A stretch of 64,000 nucleotides of DNA from CAMLJR01 sp964500675 (GTDB lineage Bacteria > Pseudomonadota > Gammaproteobacteria > Pseudomonadales > CAMLJR01), in assembly GCA_964500675.1 (NCBI GenBank), contig CAZCNY010000008.1, positions 1 through 64,000 on the forward strand, written 5' to 3'. A program made the translations under genes and the position numbers. Below are positions 53,359 through 62,876 of this stretch, one piece after another (position 1 is the stretch's first letter; every line of letters starts with the position of its first letter). The notes under the pieces are model-generated. The model was given only the letters and a program-made list of their open reading frames with translations. It made no database searches and was not told where the DNA came from.

Positions 53359-54756
53359 TTACTTGTCCGCTTGCAGGTAGCGATCAAGCTCCTGGTGCAT
53401 ATTCACGATCATTTTTTCCTGATCATTCGCGAGCCAAATATGGCGGATAGCCTTAGTACGGAGACCTTTCTGGATGCGCGGAATGTTGCCGAGGTCCTGG
53501 CGTGGAATCTGGAGTACCTGCGTTGGGTCGGTCAGATCGGTGACCGGTGTAATGACTGCGCGCGGTGGCTTCGTTGCCGCGGGCAAGGTCCGCGTCGACA
53601 TGATTTCAAATGTGCAGTGATTGGGATCGACCGCATCGGGTATCACACGATAGATCATCGCGTTGCCGGCCTGTGGCAGAATCATCAGATTTGGGTAAAT
53701 AAATATCTCACCGCCCCACATGCCCAAAATTTCCGGGGTCGGCTTCGGCATCGGGCGACCCTGCGCGGCGGCGGTTCCGTACAGCAATTTTACATACTCA
53801 CCACCGAGGCTTGAGCCTTCCGGAATCGGCTTGCCGCGTAGCGTTTTGAGCAGATCGACATCGTCTTGCAACACCATTGCGTCCATGCCGTCGACGAGCA
53901 ATTGCAAGCGAGCGGCCATGTCGTCGACCGGATCGCCCTGTCGATCGTTGACATGGCCTGCCATCGGCGATTTTTTACCGGCAAAGAAGCGGCCGTGTCC
54001 GTGTGGAAAGTTCTCGTACACCACGTTGCGATGCGCATACTCGAAATCGTTGCGCATGGCGCGCACGGCTTCTTCGCCCGCTTTTTCGAGTTGCGGGTGC
54101 GTTTCCGGCACATGGTAGGTTTCGAAAAACGCTTCTTGGGCGATTTTCCAGTTGGACGCAACGGGGATCGCCTTCCACCAGTAATGATGCATGGCGCCGA
54201 TTGCCAAATCCTCGACAACTTGGCGCACGGGCGCAATGAATCCATCGAACGGCACCGGATTGGAATCGAAATTGATAAAGATGAAGCCTGCGAAAATAAC
54301 GACGTTGATTTCTTTCAAGGCGACATCGCTGTCGCGCAACTCGCCGTTGCGGAACTGCTGGCGCTCGAGCACGAATTGAATCTGGCCTTCGAGATTCCAG
54401 CGCCAACCGTGGAACGGGCACTTGATGCGGCCTTCGGTGAACGTGCCGCAACCTTCGCCCAGCGCAGTGCCGCGATGCGGGCAGACATTGTGATACGCCT
54501 TGATGGTGTCGGCATCAACGCGAACCAGCAGGACTGAGCGGTGGCCGATATCGTAGACCGTGTAATCGCCCACCTCAGGAATTGCGTCGACCCTTGCAGC
54601 GACCTGCCATACACGGCTCCAGAGTTTTTCGAACTCCAGGGCGAGGAAGGCGGGGTCGGTATAGCGGGCGACGCTGATGCCGTGCGACAGGGTGCGCCAG
54701 TTCGCGGGCCACTCGGCGTCGCTGGCGATCGCGACATTCTTCAGCTGTTCGTTCAT
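53359..54756 (-). CDS. Rieske non-heme iron oxygenase, alpha subunit
   Basis: The 465-residue product has an N-terminal Rieske [2Fe-2S] domain with Cys92-x-His94 (VCPHRGTALGEGC) and Cys113-x-x-His116 (IKCPFHGWRW). The catalytic domain has His215 and His220 in FFETYHVPETHPQ, with the carboxylate ligand expected later in the chain. It resembles alpha subunits acting on aromatic or alkyl-amine substrates. No beta subunit or dedicated ferredoxin/reductase is adjacent, so it may be an alpha-only enzyme. A strong GGAGG precedes the ATG. It is divergent from a cytochrome P450 across 244 bp. Confidence 0.9.
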   Translation of the reverse strand: MNEQLKNVAIASDAEWPANWRTLSHGISVARYTDPAFLALEFEKLWSRVWQVAARVDAIPEVGDYTVYDIGHRSVLLVRVDADTIKAYHNVCPHRGTALGEGCGTFTEGRIKCPFHGWRWNLEGQIQFVLERQQFRNGELRDSDVALKEINVVIFAGFIFINFDSNPVPFDGFIAPVRQVVEDLAIGAMHHYWWKAIPVASNWKIAQEAFFETYHVPETHPQLEKAGEEAVRAMRNDFEYAHRNVVYENFPHGHGRFFAGKKSPMAGHVNDRQGDPVDDMAARLQLLVDGMDAMVLQDDVDLLKTLRGKPIPEGSSLGGEYVKLLYGTAAAQGRPMPKPTPEILGMWGGEIFIYPNLMILPQAGNAMIYRVIPDAVDPNHCTFEIMSTRTLPAATKPPRAVITPVTDLTDPTQVLQIPRQDLGNIPRIQKGLRTKAIRHIWLANDQEKMIVNMHQELDRYLQADK

Positions 54757-55000
54757 TCGTTATACCTCCGGCATCATCTATTTATCTGTAATGGGCGGAT
54801 CGCCAGGATCCCCCGTGCGTATGGCGCAACAGTTTGAACCAGAAATCGCCCCAGTACTGTCACATGAACAAATTGTCATTAATCGGCGCATGTCCCTGAG
54901 CTATTCTTCCAGCGCAGGTGCTGACTTCAGCTTGAGCAGGGATGTCATGATACACGTCTTGAATCTCCACCAAAATTTACCGCAACCGCGCAAATAAAAA

Positions 55001-56242
55001 ATGACAGTGTCAGATTTGTCGAGCGATGGTTCGCAACATATTCCCCAAGCGGCAATTTACGACTTCGATATGTTCCGCGATACCGCTTTGTTGAAAGATC
55101 CGCATGAGCGTGTGCTACAACTTGCGCGCGAAGCGCCGCCGGTATTTTGGACGCCGCGCAACGGTGGCCATTGGCTGGTGATTAACTATGCGGATGCGCA
55201 AACGGTCTTTCGCACCCCGGAAATTTTTTCGAGCGCATTGATTTCTCCAGAACAGCGCGCCGCAGTAATGGCCGCCCTTCCACCCGGCACGGCGCGCTTC
55301 CCGCAGCTCACGCCGGTTATGATGGATCCGCCGGAGCACACGAAATATCGATTACCGCTGCAGCGTGCTTTTGCACCGAAAACGATGCTGGCGCTGCAGC
55401 AGGAAATCACAGCGCTGACGCATAAACTCGTTGATGATATTGTTCAAAAAGGAGCGTGCGAATTTATTTCCGCTGTCGCCGAGCAGCTACCGGTGCGCGT
55501 GTTTTTGAAAATGATGGGTTTGCCGTCCGAGCGGCTCGCCGAATTTCGCGCTTTGGCACACGAAGCATTTACGCCGCGCGAAAATGAATTCGCGGTCGTC
55601 ACGCAAATGCGCAAAATCGCCGACGCCATGCACGATGTACTTCTGGCTCGGCGCGAGCAACCGCAGCAAGATTTAATCAGTATGTTGTGGACGCTAGAAG
55701 TTGACGGCGCGCCGATGACGTTGGAGCTGATGGAAGATTACGCCGTGCTGCTGTTCTTGGCGGGGCTCGATACGGTCGTCATCGCGATTTCATTCGGCAT
55801 GCACCATCTCGCGCGCCATCCGGAATTGCAGGAGAAATTGCGTGCGAATCCGGCATTGATTCCGGAAGCGACGGAAGAATTGCTGCGTCGCTACACGTTC
55901 ACAGTGCCGGTGCGCCGAGTCGTGCAGGATACTCAGCTCGGCGGGTGGCGTTTAAAAGTGGGCGATCGCGTCATGCTGTATGTTCCTGCTGTCGATCTCG
56001 ATCCTCGCGAATTTCCTAATCCAGAAATCTTCGATATTGCCCGCGAAAACAAAGCGCATCTTTTGTTTGGCGGTGGGCCACACCGCTGCTTAGGTTCTCA
56101 CCTGGCTCGGCTCGAATTGCACACGCTCTACCGCGTTGTGTTGGAGCGTTTGCCTAATGTTCGTCTCGATCCCGACAAGCCCGCGCAATACGGTGTTGGT
56201 CAGAATCTCTTCTTGACTTCGTTGCCGCTGCGCTGGGGCTGA
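55001..56242 (+). CDS. cytochrome P450
   Basis: The 413-residue product is a soluble bacterial-type P450. It shows the I-helix LLFLAGLDTVVIAIS (AGxDT oxygen-activation motif), E293-x-x-R296 in EELLRRYTF, and the heme-binding loop LLFGGGPHRCLGSHLARLEL with axial Cys363. The substrate is not predictable. No ferredoxin gene is adjacent. It starts at ATG 55001 with only a weak ribosome site. Pairing with a divergent Rieske oxygenase and a quinone reductase suggests a small catabolic module, perhaps for a terpenoid, steroid or aromatic compound (inference). Confidence 0.92.
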   Translation: MTVSDLSSDGSQHIPQAAIYDFDMFRDTALLKDPHERVLQLAREAPPVFWTPRNGGHWLVINYADAQTVFRTPEIFSSALISPEQRAAVMAALPPGTARFPQLTPVMMDPPEHTKYRLPLQRAFAPKTMLALQQEITALTHKLVDDIVQKGACEFISAVAEQLPVRVFLKMMGLPSERLAEFRALAHEAFTPRENEFAVVTQMRKIADAMHDVLLARREQPQQDLISMLWTLEVDGAPMTLELMEDYAVLLFLAGLDTVVIAISFGMHHLARHPELQEKLRANPALIPEATEELLRRYTFTVPVRRVVQDTQLGGWRLKVGDRVMLYVPAVDLDPREFPNPEIFDIARENKAHLLFGGGPHRCLGSHLARLELHTLYRVVLERLPNVRLDPDKPAQYGVGQNLFLTSLPLRWG

Positions 56243-56369
56243 CAGATAAATAGGGGGGTGAATCGATCCATTCACGGCCCGTATGTCGAAAATAGAATCT
56301 ATTGATTTTTCTTATGTTGGGCGGCTGCGTAGACTGGCTACCACTGAAGTCATGTTGTAGGAGTTCACC

Positions 56370-57980
56370 ATGTCCACTAATACCACGCAAAATTATTCAG
56401 GCATTGCCGATCAAGCCGCTACCGTGATTTCGGTAAACGGCCCGAGCTGGAACGCTATCAGCCCCGAATACGTGGCGCGCATGCGTTTGCAGAATCGCTT
56501 CAAGACCGGCCTCGATGTGGCGCGCTACACCGCGAAAATCATGCGCGAAGACATGGCTGCCTATGACAAAGACTCCGCGCAATACACGCAGTCGCTCGGT
56601 TGCTGGCACGGCTTCATCGGCCAGCAAAAAATGATCGCGATCAAAAAGCATCACGGCACCACCAAGCAACGCTACCTCTATCTTTCCGGCTGGATGATTG
56701 CCGCGCTGCGCTCCGAGTTTGGACCGCTGCCCGACCAATCCATGCACGAGAAAACCTCGGTGCCGGCGTTGATCGAAGAGCTCTACACTTTCTTGCGCCA
56801 AGCCGATGCGCGCGAACTCGGCGGTCTGTTTCGCGATCTCGACGCAGCGCGTGCAGCGAATGATTCAGTAAAAGAAAAAGAGTTGCTGAATCGCATCGAC
56901 AATTTCGAAACCCACGTGGTGCCGATCATCGCCGATATCGACGCCGGTTTTGGCAATGCCGAAGCGACTTATTTGCTCGCGAAGAAAATGATCGAAGCCG
57001 GCGCATGCTGTATTCAAATCGAAAACCAGGTGTCCGATGAAAAACAATGCGGCCACCAGGACGGTAAAGTCACCGTGCCGCACGAAGATTTCCTCGCGAA
57101 AATTCGCGCGGTGCGTTACGCATTTATGGAGCTCGGCATCGACGACGGCGTGATCGTTGCGCGCACCGACTCGCTCGGCGCTGGCCTCACCAAACAAATC
57201 GCCTACACCAACGAACCGGGTGATCTCGGCGATCAGTACAACAGCTTCCTCGATTGCGAAGAAGTCACGCCTGCGACGATGAAAAACGGCGACGTCATCA
57301 TCAATCGCAACGGCAAACTGCTGCGTCCGAAACGTCTGCCGAGCAACCTGTTCCAGTTCCGCAAAGGCACCGGCGAAGATCGCTGTGTACTCGACTCAAT
57401 CACGAGTTTGCAAAATGGCGCTGACTTGCTCTGGATCGAAACCGAGAAGCCGCACATCGGCCAAATCAAAGGCATGGTCGACCGTATCCGCGAAGTCGTA
57501 CCGAACGCAAAACTGGTTTACAACAACAGCCCGTCGTTCAACTGGACGCTGAATTTCCGTCAGCAAGTATTCGATGCATGGGAAAAAGAAGGCAAAAACG
57601 TTTCGGCTTACGATCGTGCCAAATTGATGAGCGTCGATTACGACACCACGGAGCTCGCGCTCGAAGCTGATCGCCGCATTCAGAATTTCCAACGCGACGG
57701 CGCACGCGACGCGGGTATTTTCCATCACCTGATCACGCTGCCGACCTACCACACCGCGGCGCTGTCGACCAACGATCTCGCGAAAGGTTATTTCGGCGAA
57801 GAAGGCATGCTCGCCTATGTAGCCGGTGTGCAGCGCAAAGAAATCCGTCAGGGTATCGCGTGTGTTAAACACCAGAACATGTCGGGTTCCGACATCGGCG
57901 ACGATCACAAAGAATACTTTGCCGGCGATGCGGCATTGAAAGCCGCGGGCAAAGACAACACGATGAATCAGTTTTCTTAA
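56370..57980 (+). CDS. aceA: isocitrate lyase, long form
   Basis: This 536-residue enzyme of the glyoxylate shunt splits isocitrate into succinate and glyoxylate. It carries the catalytic-loop signature DEKQCGHQDGKV with Cys227, PIIADIDAGFGNAEATY for metal binding, and VYNNSPSFNWTLNF near the C-terminal half of the barrel. Length and motif variant match the roughly 530-residue class found in pseudomonads and relatives, rather than the 430-residue E. coli form. A strong AGGAG ribosome site precedes the ATG and an intrinsic terminator follows. Base composition is native-like. No malate synthase is next to it. Confidence 0.96.
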   Translation: MSTNTTQNYSGIADQAATVISVNGPSWNAISPEYVARMRLQNRFKTGLDVARYTAKIMREDMAAYDKDSAQYTQSLGCWHGFIGQQKMIAIKKHHGTTKQRYLYLSGWMIAALRSEFGPLPDQSMHEKTSVPALIEELYTFLRQADARELGGLFRDLDAARAANDSVKEKELLNRIDNFETHVVPIIADIDAGFGNAEATYLLAKKMIEAGACCIQIENQVSDEKQCGHQDGKVTVPHEDFLAKIRAVRYAFMELGIDDGVIVARTDSLGAGLTKQIAYTNEPGDLGDQYNSFLDCEEVTPATMKNGDVIINRNGKLLRPKRLPSNLFQFRKGTGEDRCVLDSITSLQNGADLLWIETEKPHIGQIKGMVDRIREVVPNAKLVYNNSPSFNWTLNFRQQVFDAWEKEGKNVSAYDRAKLMSVDYDTTELALEADRRIQNFQRDGARDAGIFHHLITLPTYHTAALSTNDLAKGYFGEEGMLAYVAGVQRKEIRQGIACVKHQNMSGSDIGDDHKEYFAGDAALKAAGKDNTMNQFS

Positions 57981-58017
57981 TTGTTAATGCGAATGTAATC
58001 TGTAAGTTTTTTAAAAA

Positions 58018-58043
58018 GCCGGTTGGCAACAACCGGCTTTTTT
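58018..58043. terminator. intrinsic terminator after isocitrate lyase
   Basis: GCCGGTT (58018-58024), a 6-nt loop and AACCGGC (58031-58037) are followed by six T, and preceded by five A on the other side. This is a textbook rho-independent structure, 38 bp after the aceA stop. Confidence 0.9.
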
Positions 58044-58137
58044 GTCCGAGAAAATAATAGCCGCTCGATAATTACGGATTTGTTGGTATTCTTTGAATAT
58101 CGATCTGACCCCATAGGCAAATGGAGTGTGTCCCGGG

Positions 58138-60552
58138 ATGATGAACTCTTTGCGCTGTCTTCTGAAGGAGCAGCGATTTAGTACGTTGTTTCTGGTCGGT
58201 TCGGCATTGCTCCTTCTGGTGATGGCTGGGATCGGCCCAAGCCAATTAGCGCTTTCTTCCAAAACATTTTTGTCCGTTCCTCTGCACACGATCATGGAAA
58301 CATTTTCCGTGGTCGTCTGTGCGATGATATTTGCGGTTGGCTGGAGCACGTTTGATGCGGCGCGGCCACGTCACGTCACTATCCTCGCCTGCACACTGCT
58401 CTGCGCGGGAATTATCGATACCGCGCATTTTCTTTCATATCCGGGTATGCCGGCATTTGTCACGGAAGATAGTTCGCAGAAATCGATTTTCTTCTGGCTG
58501 GTGGCGCGCATCATCGTCGCGGCGGGGTTGTTGTACACCGCATTTTCACAGTGGCGCCCATTCCGACAAACCTGGTATCGGTACCTATTGCTGGTTTCGG
58601 GGCTCGTGTTGGTATCGCTGTGTTTATGGATCGGTTTATATCACCTGGACAAGACGCCGGTCTTATATATCGATGGCAAAGGATTAACACCGACCAAAAT
58701 CGTGCTCGAATTTTTAATTGCGGGCGCGTACGCAATTTCCGGCATCGCCTTCGCGCGTATGTCTGTATACGACCCGCAAGATTGGTTGCGCGACCTCGCA
58801 TTTTGCTGCTTGACGATGACGATAGCGGAGCTTTACCTCACGTTTTTTCGCGCGCCGTGGGACATTCTTATTTTTCTTGGACATGCGTACAAAGTCGCCG
58901 CCTATTATTTCTTATATCGCGCGGTATTCGTGCACAACGTGCGCTTGCCGATGGAGCAGCTAAAGGCGTCCGATGCCGCCTTGCGACACAGCGAAAGCGT
59001 ACTGCGCCGCACGCAAGTCGCGGTCGATAACTCCAGCGATTGCATTTTCATGTTCGATGCAACCGGACGTTTCATCTATGTGAATGCGCGCATGATCGGG
59101 CAGCTGGGTTATTCGCGTGAGCAGTTGTTGTCGATGCATGTGGCTGATGTTGAAATCAATCTCACGCAAAGCGAGCGGCTCGCCTATTGGGCGCAATTGC
59201 AGAGCAGCGGCGCGTTGATTTTTGAAACGCAGTTTCGCAATAGTGGCGATAAGTATTTTCCAGTCGAAATTTCTTCCACGTTAATCGAGGAGGGCGACCA
59301 GCAGTTTGGTTGCGCTATCGTGCGCGATATCAGCGAACGTTTGCTAACCGAGCAAAAAATACGTACATCGTTGGTTAACGAAGAGCGCGCGCGTGTCGAG
59401 GCGCAGACAAAGAGCGCATTTCTGGCGCAAATGAGTCACGAGATTCGCACACCTATGAACGGCATTCTCGGCATGTCGGAATTGTTGCTGAGTTCGGGCT
59501 TAAACGAAACTCAGAATAAATATTGCTGCATTATTCATTCGTCCGCGACGGCGCTGCTGACGATCATCGACGACATTCTCGATATCAGCAAAATCGAAGC
59601 CGGTCGTTTGCGTATTGAAAAATTGCCGTTCAATTTGCGCGAAACCGTTGATGATGTAGCGCGGCTGCTGCAATTGCGCGCCACGGAGAAACATCTCCAG
59701 TTATCGGTGAATATCCATGAACAAGTGCCGAGTTGGGTGACGGGCGATCCGACGCGTCTGCGCCAGATCTTGCTGAATTATCTCTCCAACGCCATCAAGT
59801 TTACCGAGCACGGCGAGGTGCGGTTGAAAATAATGATGACTGCACCGGCAACGTTTCGTTTCGAGGTGACCGACACGGGGCTGGGCATTGCGCCGGAGAC
59901 GCTGCAGCGCTTGTTCAATCCTTTTACGCAAGCGGATAGCAGCATCGCGCGCATGCACGGTGGCACCGGGCTTGGCCTTGCGATCACGAAAAGATTGGCC
60001 GAATTGATGGGCGGCAAAGTCGGTGTCGAAAGTCAGCCCGGCAAGGGCAGCTGTTTTTGGGTTGAGCTACCGTTGGCGGCGGCGATGCAGTTTGCGATCA
60101 GCAGCGAACAACAACCGGTGCGCGGTCGCGCGCTGACATTGCTGGTTGTGGAAGACAATCCGGTCAATCGTATTGTGATCGAAGCCCTGCTGAATAAGCT
60201 CGGCCACCGCGCGCTGATGGCGGAGAGCGGGCAGCAGGCGCTCGATATTTACCAGCAGCGGCGCCACGAGATCGATGCCGTGCTGATGGATTGCGAAATG
60301 CCGGGTATGAGCGGATTTGAAGCAACGCAACATATCCGCGCGCTCGAAGCGTCGCAACACTGGCCGCGCTGCCCCGTGTTAGCCGTCAGCGCGCATGCAC
60401 TCGAGGAATTTGTGCAGCAGGGTCTCGAATCCGGTATGGATGGCCACATCGCAAAACCGCTGACACTGGCGCAATTGGAGACGAGCTTGAACGCAGTCGT
60501 CGCGGCTGCGCCAAAGAGCGCTGCCGCAACAGCGAACTCATTTTCTCGATAA
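58138..60552 (+). CDS. hybrid histidine kinase: MASE3-PAS-HisKA-HATPase-REC
   Basis: The product has 804 residues from ATG 58138; GTG 58126 would add four and ATG 58141 removes one. The N-terminal half has seven or so transmembrane segments (about residues 15-260) resembling the MASE3 sensor. A PAS domain follows (about 290-400, DCIFMFDATGRFIYVNARMI), then HisKA with FLAQMSHEIRTPMNGILGMS (His at about 434), an ATPase with NYLSNAIKFTEHG, DTGLGIAP and GTGLGLAITK, and a C-terminal receiver with phosphoacceptor Asp at about 718 in VLMDCEMPGMSG. There is no histidine phosphotransfer domain or partner regulator nearby, so the output is elsewhere. It is separated from aceA by the terminator. Confidence 0.92.
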   Translation: MMNSLRCLLKEQRFSTLFLVGSALLLLVMAGIGPSQLALSSKTFLSVPLHTIMETFSVVVCAMIFAVGWSTFDAARPRHVTILACTLLCAGIIDTAHFLSYPGMPAFVTEDSSQKSIFFWLVARIIVAAGLLYTAFSQWRPFRQTWYRYLLLVSGLVLVSLCLWIGLYHLDKTPVLYIDGKGLTPTKIVLEFLIAGAYAISGIAFARMSVYDPQDWLRDLAFCCLTMTIAELYLTFFRAPWDILIFLGHAYKVAAYYFLYRAVFVHNVRLPMEQLKASDAALRHSESVLRRTQVAVDNSSDCIFMFDATGRFIYVNARMIGQLGYSREQLLSMHVADVEINLTQSERLAYWAQLQSSGALIFETQFRNSGDKYFPVEISSTLIEEGDQQFGCAIVRDISERLLTEQKIRTSLVNEERARVEAQTKSAFLAQMSHEIRTPMNGILGMSELLLSSGLNETQNKYCCIIHSSATALLTIIDDILDISKIEAGRLRIEKLPFNLRETVDDVARLLQLRATEKHLQLSVNIHEQVPSWVTGDPTRLRQILLNYLSNAIKFTEHGEVRLKIMMTAPATFRFEVTDTGLGIAPETLQRLFNPFTQADSSIARMHGGTGLGLAITKRLAELMGGKVGVESQPGKGSCFWVELPLAAAMQFAISSEQQPVRGRALTLLVVEDNPVNRIVIEALLNKLGHRALMAESGQQALDIYQQRRHEIDAVLMDCEMPGMSGFEATQHIRALEASQHWPRCPVLAVSAHALEEFVQQGLESGMDGHIAKPLTLAQLETSLNAVVAAAPKSAAATANSFSR

Positions 60553-60631
60553 GCCTTTTTCATCGACGCTGCATTGTGATCGGTGAACCCGACCGAGCCC
60601 GCATTGACCGATTGTATTCAAAAGCGCGCAT

Positions 60632-61588
60632 TCATGGCTTGCTCCGCAATTGCGTCAATTCGGCGAGTATTGCAATCGCAATTTCGGGCGGTCGCTTGCT
60701 GCCGATTTTCAATCCCACCGGCGCGTGCAATTTGGCGATTTGGGCTTCGCTTAAATCGAGTTGTTGCAGTCGTTTGCGGCGCGCTGCCGAGGTGCGCTCG
60801 GAGCCGAGCGCGCCGACGTAAAATAGTTCGTGCTGCAAGGCCTCCATCAGCGCCATGTCATCGATGCGCGGATCGTGCGTGAGCGTGATGACGATGCTGT
60901 GGGCATCGTCGCGACAGTGTTCACGCACGGCATCGTCGGGCATGCAATTGAGCAGTTCGACACCGTCGAGATTCCATTGCTCGATCATGTGGCGGCGCGG
61001 ATCGCAGACGAGTACGCGATAATCGAGCATTTGCGCCATCGCCGCCACGCTGCGCGCGACCTCGCCTGCGCCAATCAACAACAACTGTAAGCGCGGTCCG
61101 TAGCATTGCGCGAGCGCTGTCGCCGTCAATTCGAGCGGCAAGAATTGTTGTGTCTCTTCGACGCGCCATGATCCCGTTGTTAGATCGAGCTTGCGCCGCG
61201 CGATTTTGCGCCGTTGCAGCAGTGCATGCAGCGTCTCAATTTCGCCGCGTACCGCCGCGGTCGCGGGCCAATGTTCGACGAGCACGTGCAAGCGCCCGCC
61301 GCACGGCAGGCCCAAACGCTCATTTTCCTCGGCGGTAACGCCGTATTCGAGTATCCGCGGTTTATCGATTTGCAGTTCGCCGCAGTGCAGCTTGGCCAGT
61401 AAATCATCTTCGACACAGCCGCCCGACAGTGAGCCGACCAGGTCGCCGTGTTCGTTGTACGCGAGCAGCGAACCGATCGGCCGCGGCGCGGCGCCGATCG
61501 TTGCGACGACGGTGCACAGCCAGCACGAGACATTCGTGTTGAGCCAGCGTTGCACCTGCTGAAAAACCTGTTGATCGATACTGTCCAC
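60632..61588 (-). CDS. xdhC: XdhC-family molybdenum hydroxylase maturation factor
   Basis: The 318-residue product has the XdhC N-terminal domain (TIGAAPRPIGSLLAYNEHG, DLVGSLSGGCVEDDL with the conserved Cys, GLPCGGRLHVLVE). A Rossmann-like C-terminal domain follows (LLLIGAGEVARSVAAMAQML, FYVGALGSERTSAARRKRL, IGSKRPPEIAIAILAEL). XdhC binds and sulfurates the molybdenum cofactor and delivers it to xanthine dehydrogenase or aldehyde oxidase-type enzymes. It is 51 bp downstream of the MocA-like gene on the same strand. No hydroxylase subunits are in this window. Confidence 0.93.
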   Translation of the reverse strand: MDSIDQQVFQQVQRWLNTNVSCWLCTVVATIGAAPRPIGSLLAYNEHGDLVGSLSGGCVEDDLLAKLHCGELQIDKPRILEYGVTAEENERLGLPCGGRLHVLVEHWPATAAVRGEIETLHALLQRRKIARRKLDLTTGSWRVEETQQFLPLELTATALAQCYGPRLQLLLIGAGEVARSVAAMAQMLDYRVLVCDPRRHMIEQWNLDGVELLNCMPDDAVREHCRDDAHSIVITLTHDPRIDDMALMEALQHELFYVGALGSERTSAARRKRLQQLDLSEAQIAKLHAPVGLKIGSKRPPEIAIAILAELTQLRSKP

Positions 61589-61639
61589 GGTTATACGGCC
61601 ATCAAATATGCGCCAATCAGATCGACGTTAAGAAAATAA

Positions 61640-62317
61640 TTAAATCAGTTTTTGCGGCGAAGGCCAGCGCAACTGAAGACCCGTGAGCGCCGCGAATGAT
61701 TCGATATCCTCGAGCGTATCGATATCGAGGCGATAATGTAAATTCGCCGTCGGCCAGCGATACACCCGTTCGGGATTGGCAAGCTGCCACTGCTTGCAGC
61801 CAAAGGTGTTATCGCGCGCTAAAATCGCATCGCGTACAGCGGCGCTAAACAGCACGGGATTGCCGGGCAATGCGTCTACGGTCGGCGCTAATACCTCCGT
61901 CGGCGCCGGTCGCTGCCGATACGCCTGGATCAGATCGTCGATATCTTCGGCATTTAGCAACGGCTGATCCGCGAGTGTCACCATCACCGCATCGAGCTGT
62001 CTCGGCAGCGTATTTAATCCGCAATGCAGCGATGAATTTTGTCCTGTGTCGGGGTTGGGATTATGCACGAGCGTCACGGGAAATTTGGTTATGATCGGTT
62101 TAATCTGTTCGGCGTAGTGGCCCAGCACGACCACAATATCTTTTATATTCGCGCCCAAAATCGCACGCAGTTGATGTCGAATTAATGGTTCGCCATCCAA
62201 CTCCAACAGACACTTCGGGCGATGGCCGATGCGCGCGGCGGAACCGGCGGCCAGCACTACGGCGCCGACAAGCAAGGCGCGCGGTAAATCGCGGTGTTGT
62301 GCGGGCGCGTCGCGCAT
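61640..62317 (-). CDS. MocA/MobA-like nucleotidyltransferase
   Basis: The 225-residue product belongs to the NTP_transf_3 family, with VVLAAGSAARIGHRPKCLLE for nucleotide binding and VMVTLADQPLLNAEDIDDLI carrying the metal-binding Asp region. PGNPVLFSAAVRD follows, the usual product-site motif. In MocA the reaction joins CMP to molybdopterin for hydroxylase enzymes, which fits the adjacent XdhC gene. The start may be later than 62317, because the first 15 residues precede the conserved fold. It is divergent from the BlaI-type gene. Confidence 0.88.
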   Translation of the reverse strand: MRDAPAQHRDLPRALLVGAVVLAAGSAARIGHRPKCLLELDGEPLIRHQLRAILGANIKDIVVVLGHYAEQIKPIITKFPVTLVHNPNPDTGQNSSLHCGLNTLPRQLDAVMVTLADQPLLNAEDIDDLIQAYRQRPAPTEVLAPTVDALPGNPVLFSAAVRDAILARDNTFGCKQWQLANPERVYRWPTANLHYRLDIDTLEDIESFAALTGLQLRWPSPQKLI

Positions 62318-62435
62318 AATGAGATCTACATGCCGGAACCGGCGGCAATGTTGCCATCTTGCGCGGCAATGTAACAGAGTCCGCAGTCAGCGCTGGTGGC
62401 TTCGCGGGAAATATAGAGATTTGAGAGGAGCGGTA

Positions 62436-62858
62436 ATGATTCCCGATTTGTCGAAGCCCGAGCTTTCCGTGCTCAGCGTATTGTGGAAGCAGCAGCCATT
62501 ATCCGTGCGCGAGCTGCACGACCGGCTCGGCAACGAGTGGGCCTATACCACCACCAAAACCGTGATGGATCGCATGGTCGCGAAAGCATTGCTGGAGCGC
62601 GAGACCATGCATGGCGTCAATGTCTATCGCGCCAGGATCGGCCGCGCCGAGGGGCTGGCGCAATGGGTGCGGTTTATCGCCGAAAAACTTTTTGAAACCG
62701 AGCCCGACGAAGTGGTCAGCCTGTTTGCGAAACGCAAAACCTATCATCCGCAGGAAATCGCCGAGCTGCGCGAGTTGATTCGCATGGTCGAGAACGGTGA
62801 GAGTAAAGCGGGCGCAAAAGCTAAATCGAAAGAAAAAAACAAACCGAAAAAAAAATAA
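62436..62858 (+). CDS. BlaI/MecI/CopY-family repressor
   Basis: This 140-residue protein from ATG 62436 has GAGAGGAG as ribosome site. The winged helix is LSVLSVLWKQQPLSVRELHD with YTTTKTVMDRMVAKALLERE and a GVNVYRARIGR wing, followed by the dimerisation part LFETEPDEVVSLFAKRK. The C-terminal 20 residues are an unusual Lys-rich tail (KAKSKEKNKPKKK). BlaI-type repressors are released by proteolysis triggered by the partner M56 antirepressor, which is the next gene 18 bp downstream. No beta-lactamase is visible in the window. Confidence 0.92.
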   Translation: MIPDLSKPELSVLSVLWKQQPLSVRELHDRLGNEWAYTTTKTVMDRMVAKALLERETMHGVNVYRARIGRAEGLAQWVRFIAEKLFETEPDEVVSLFAKRKTYHPQEIAELRELIRMVENGESKAGAKAKSKEKNKPKKK

Positions 62859-62876
62859 CGGCAGCGCGTGGTCGTC

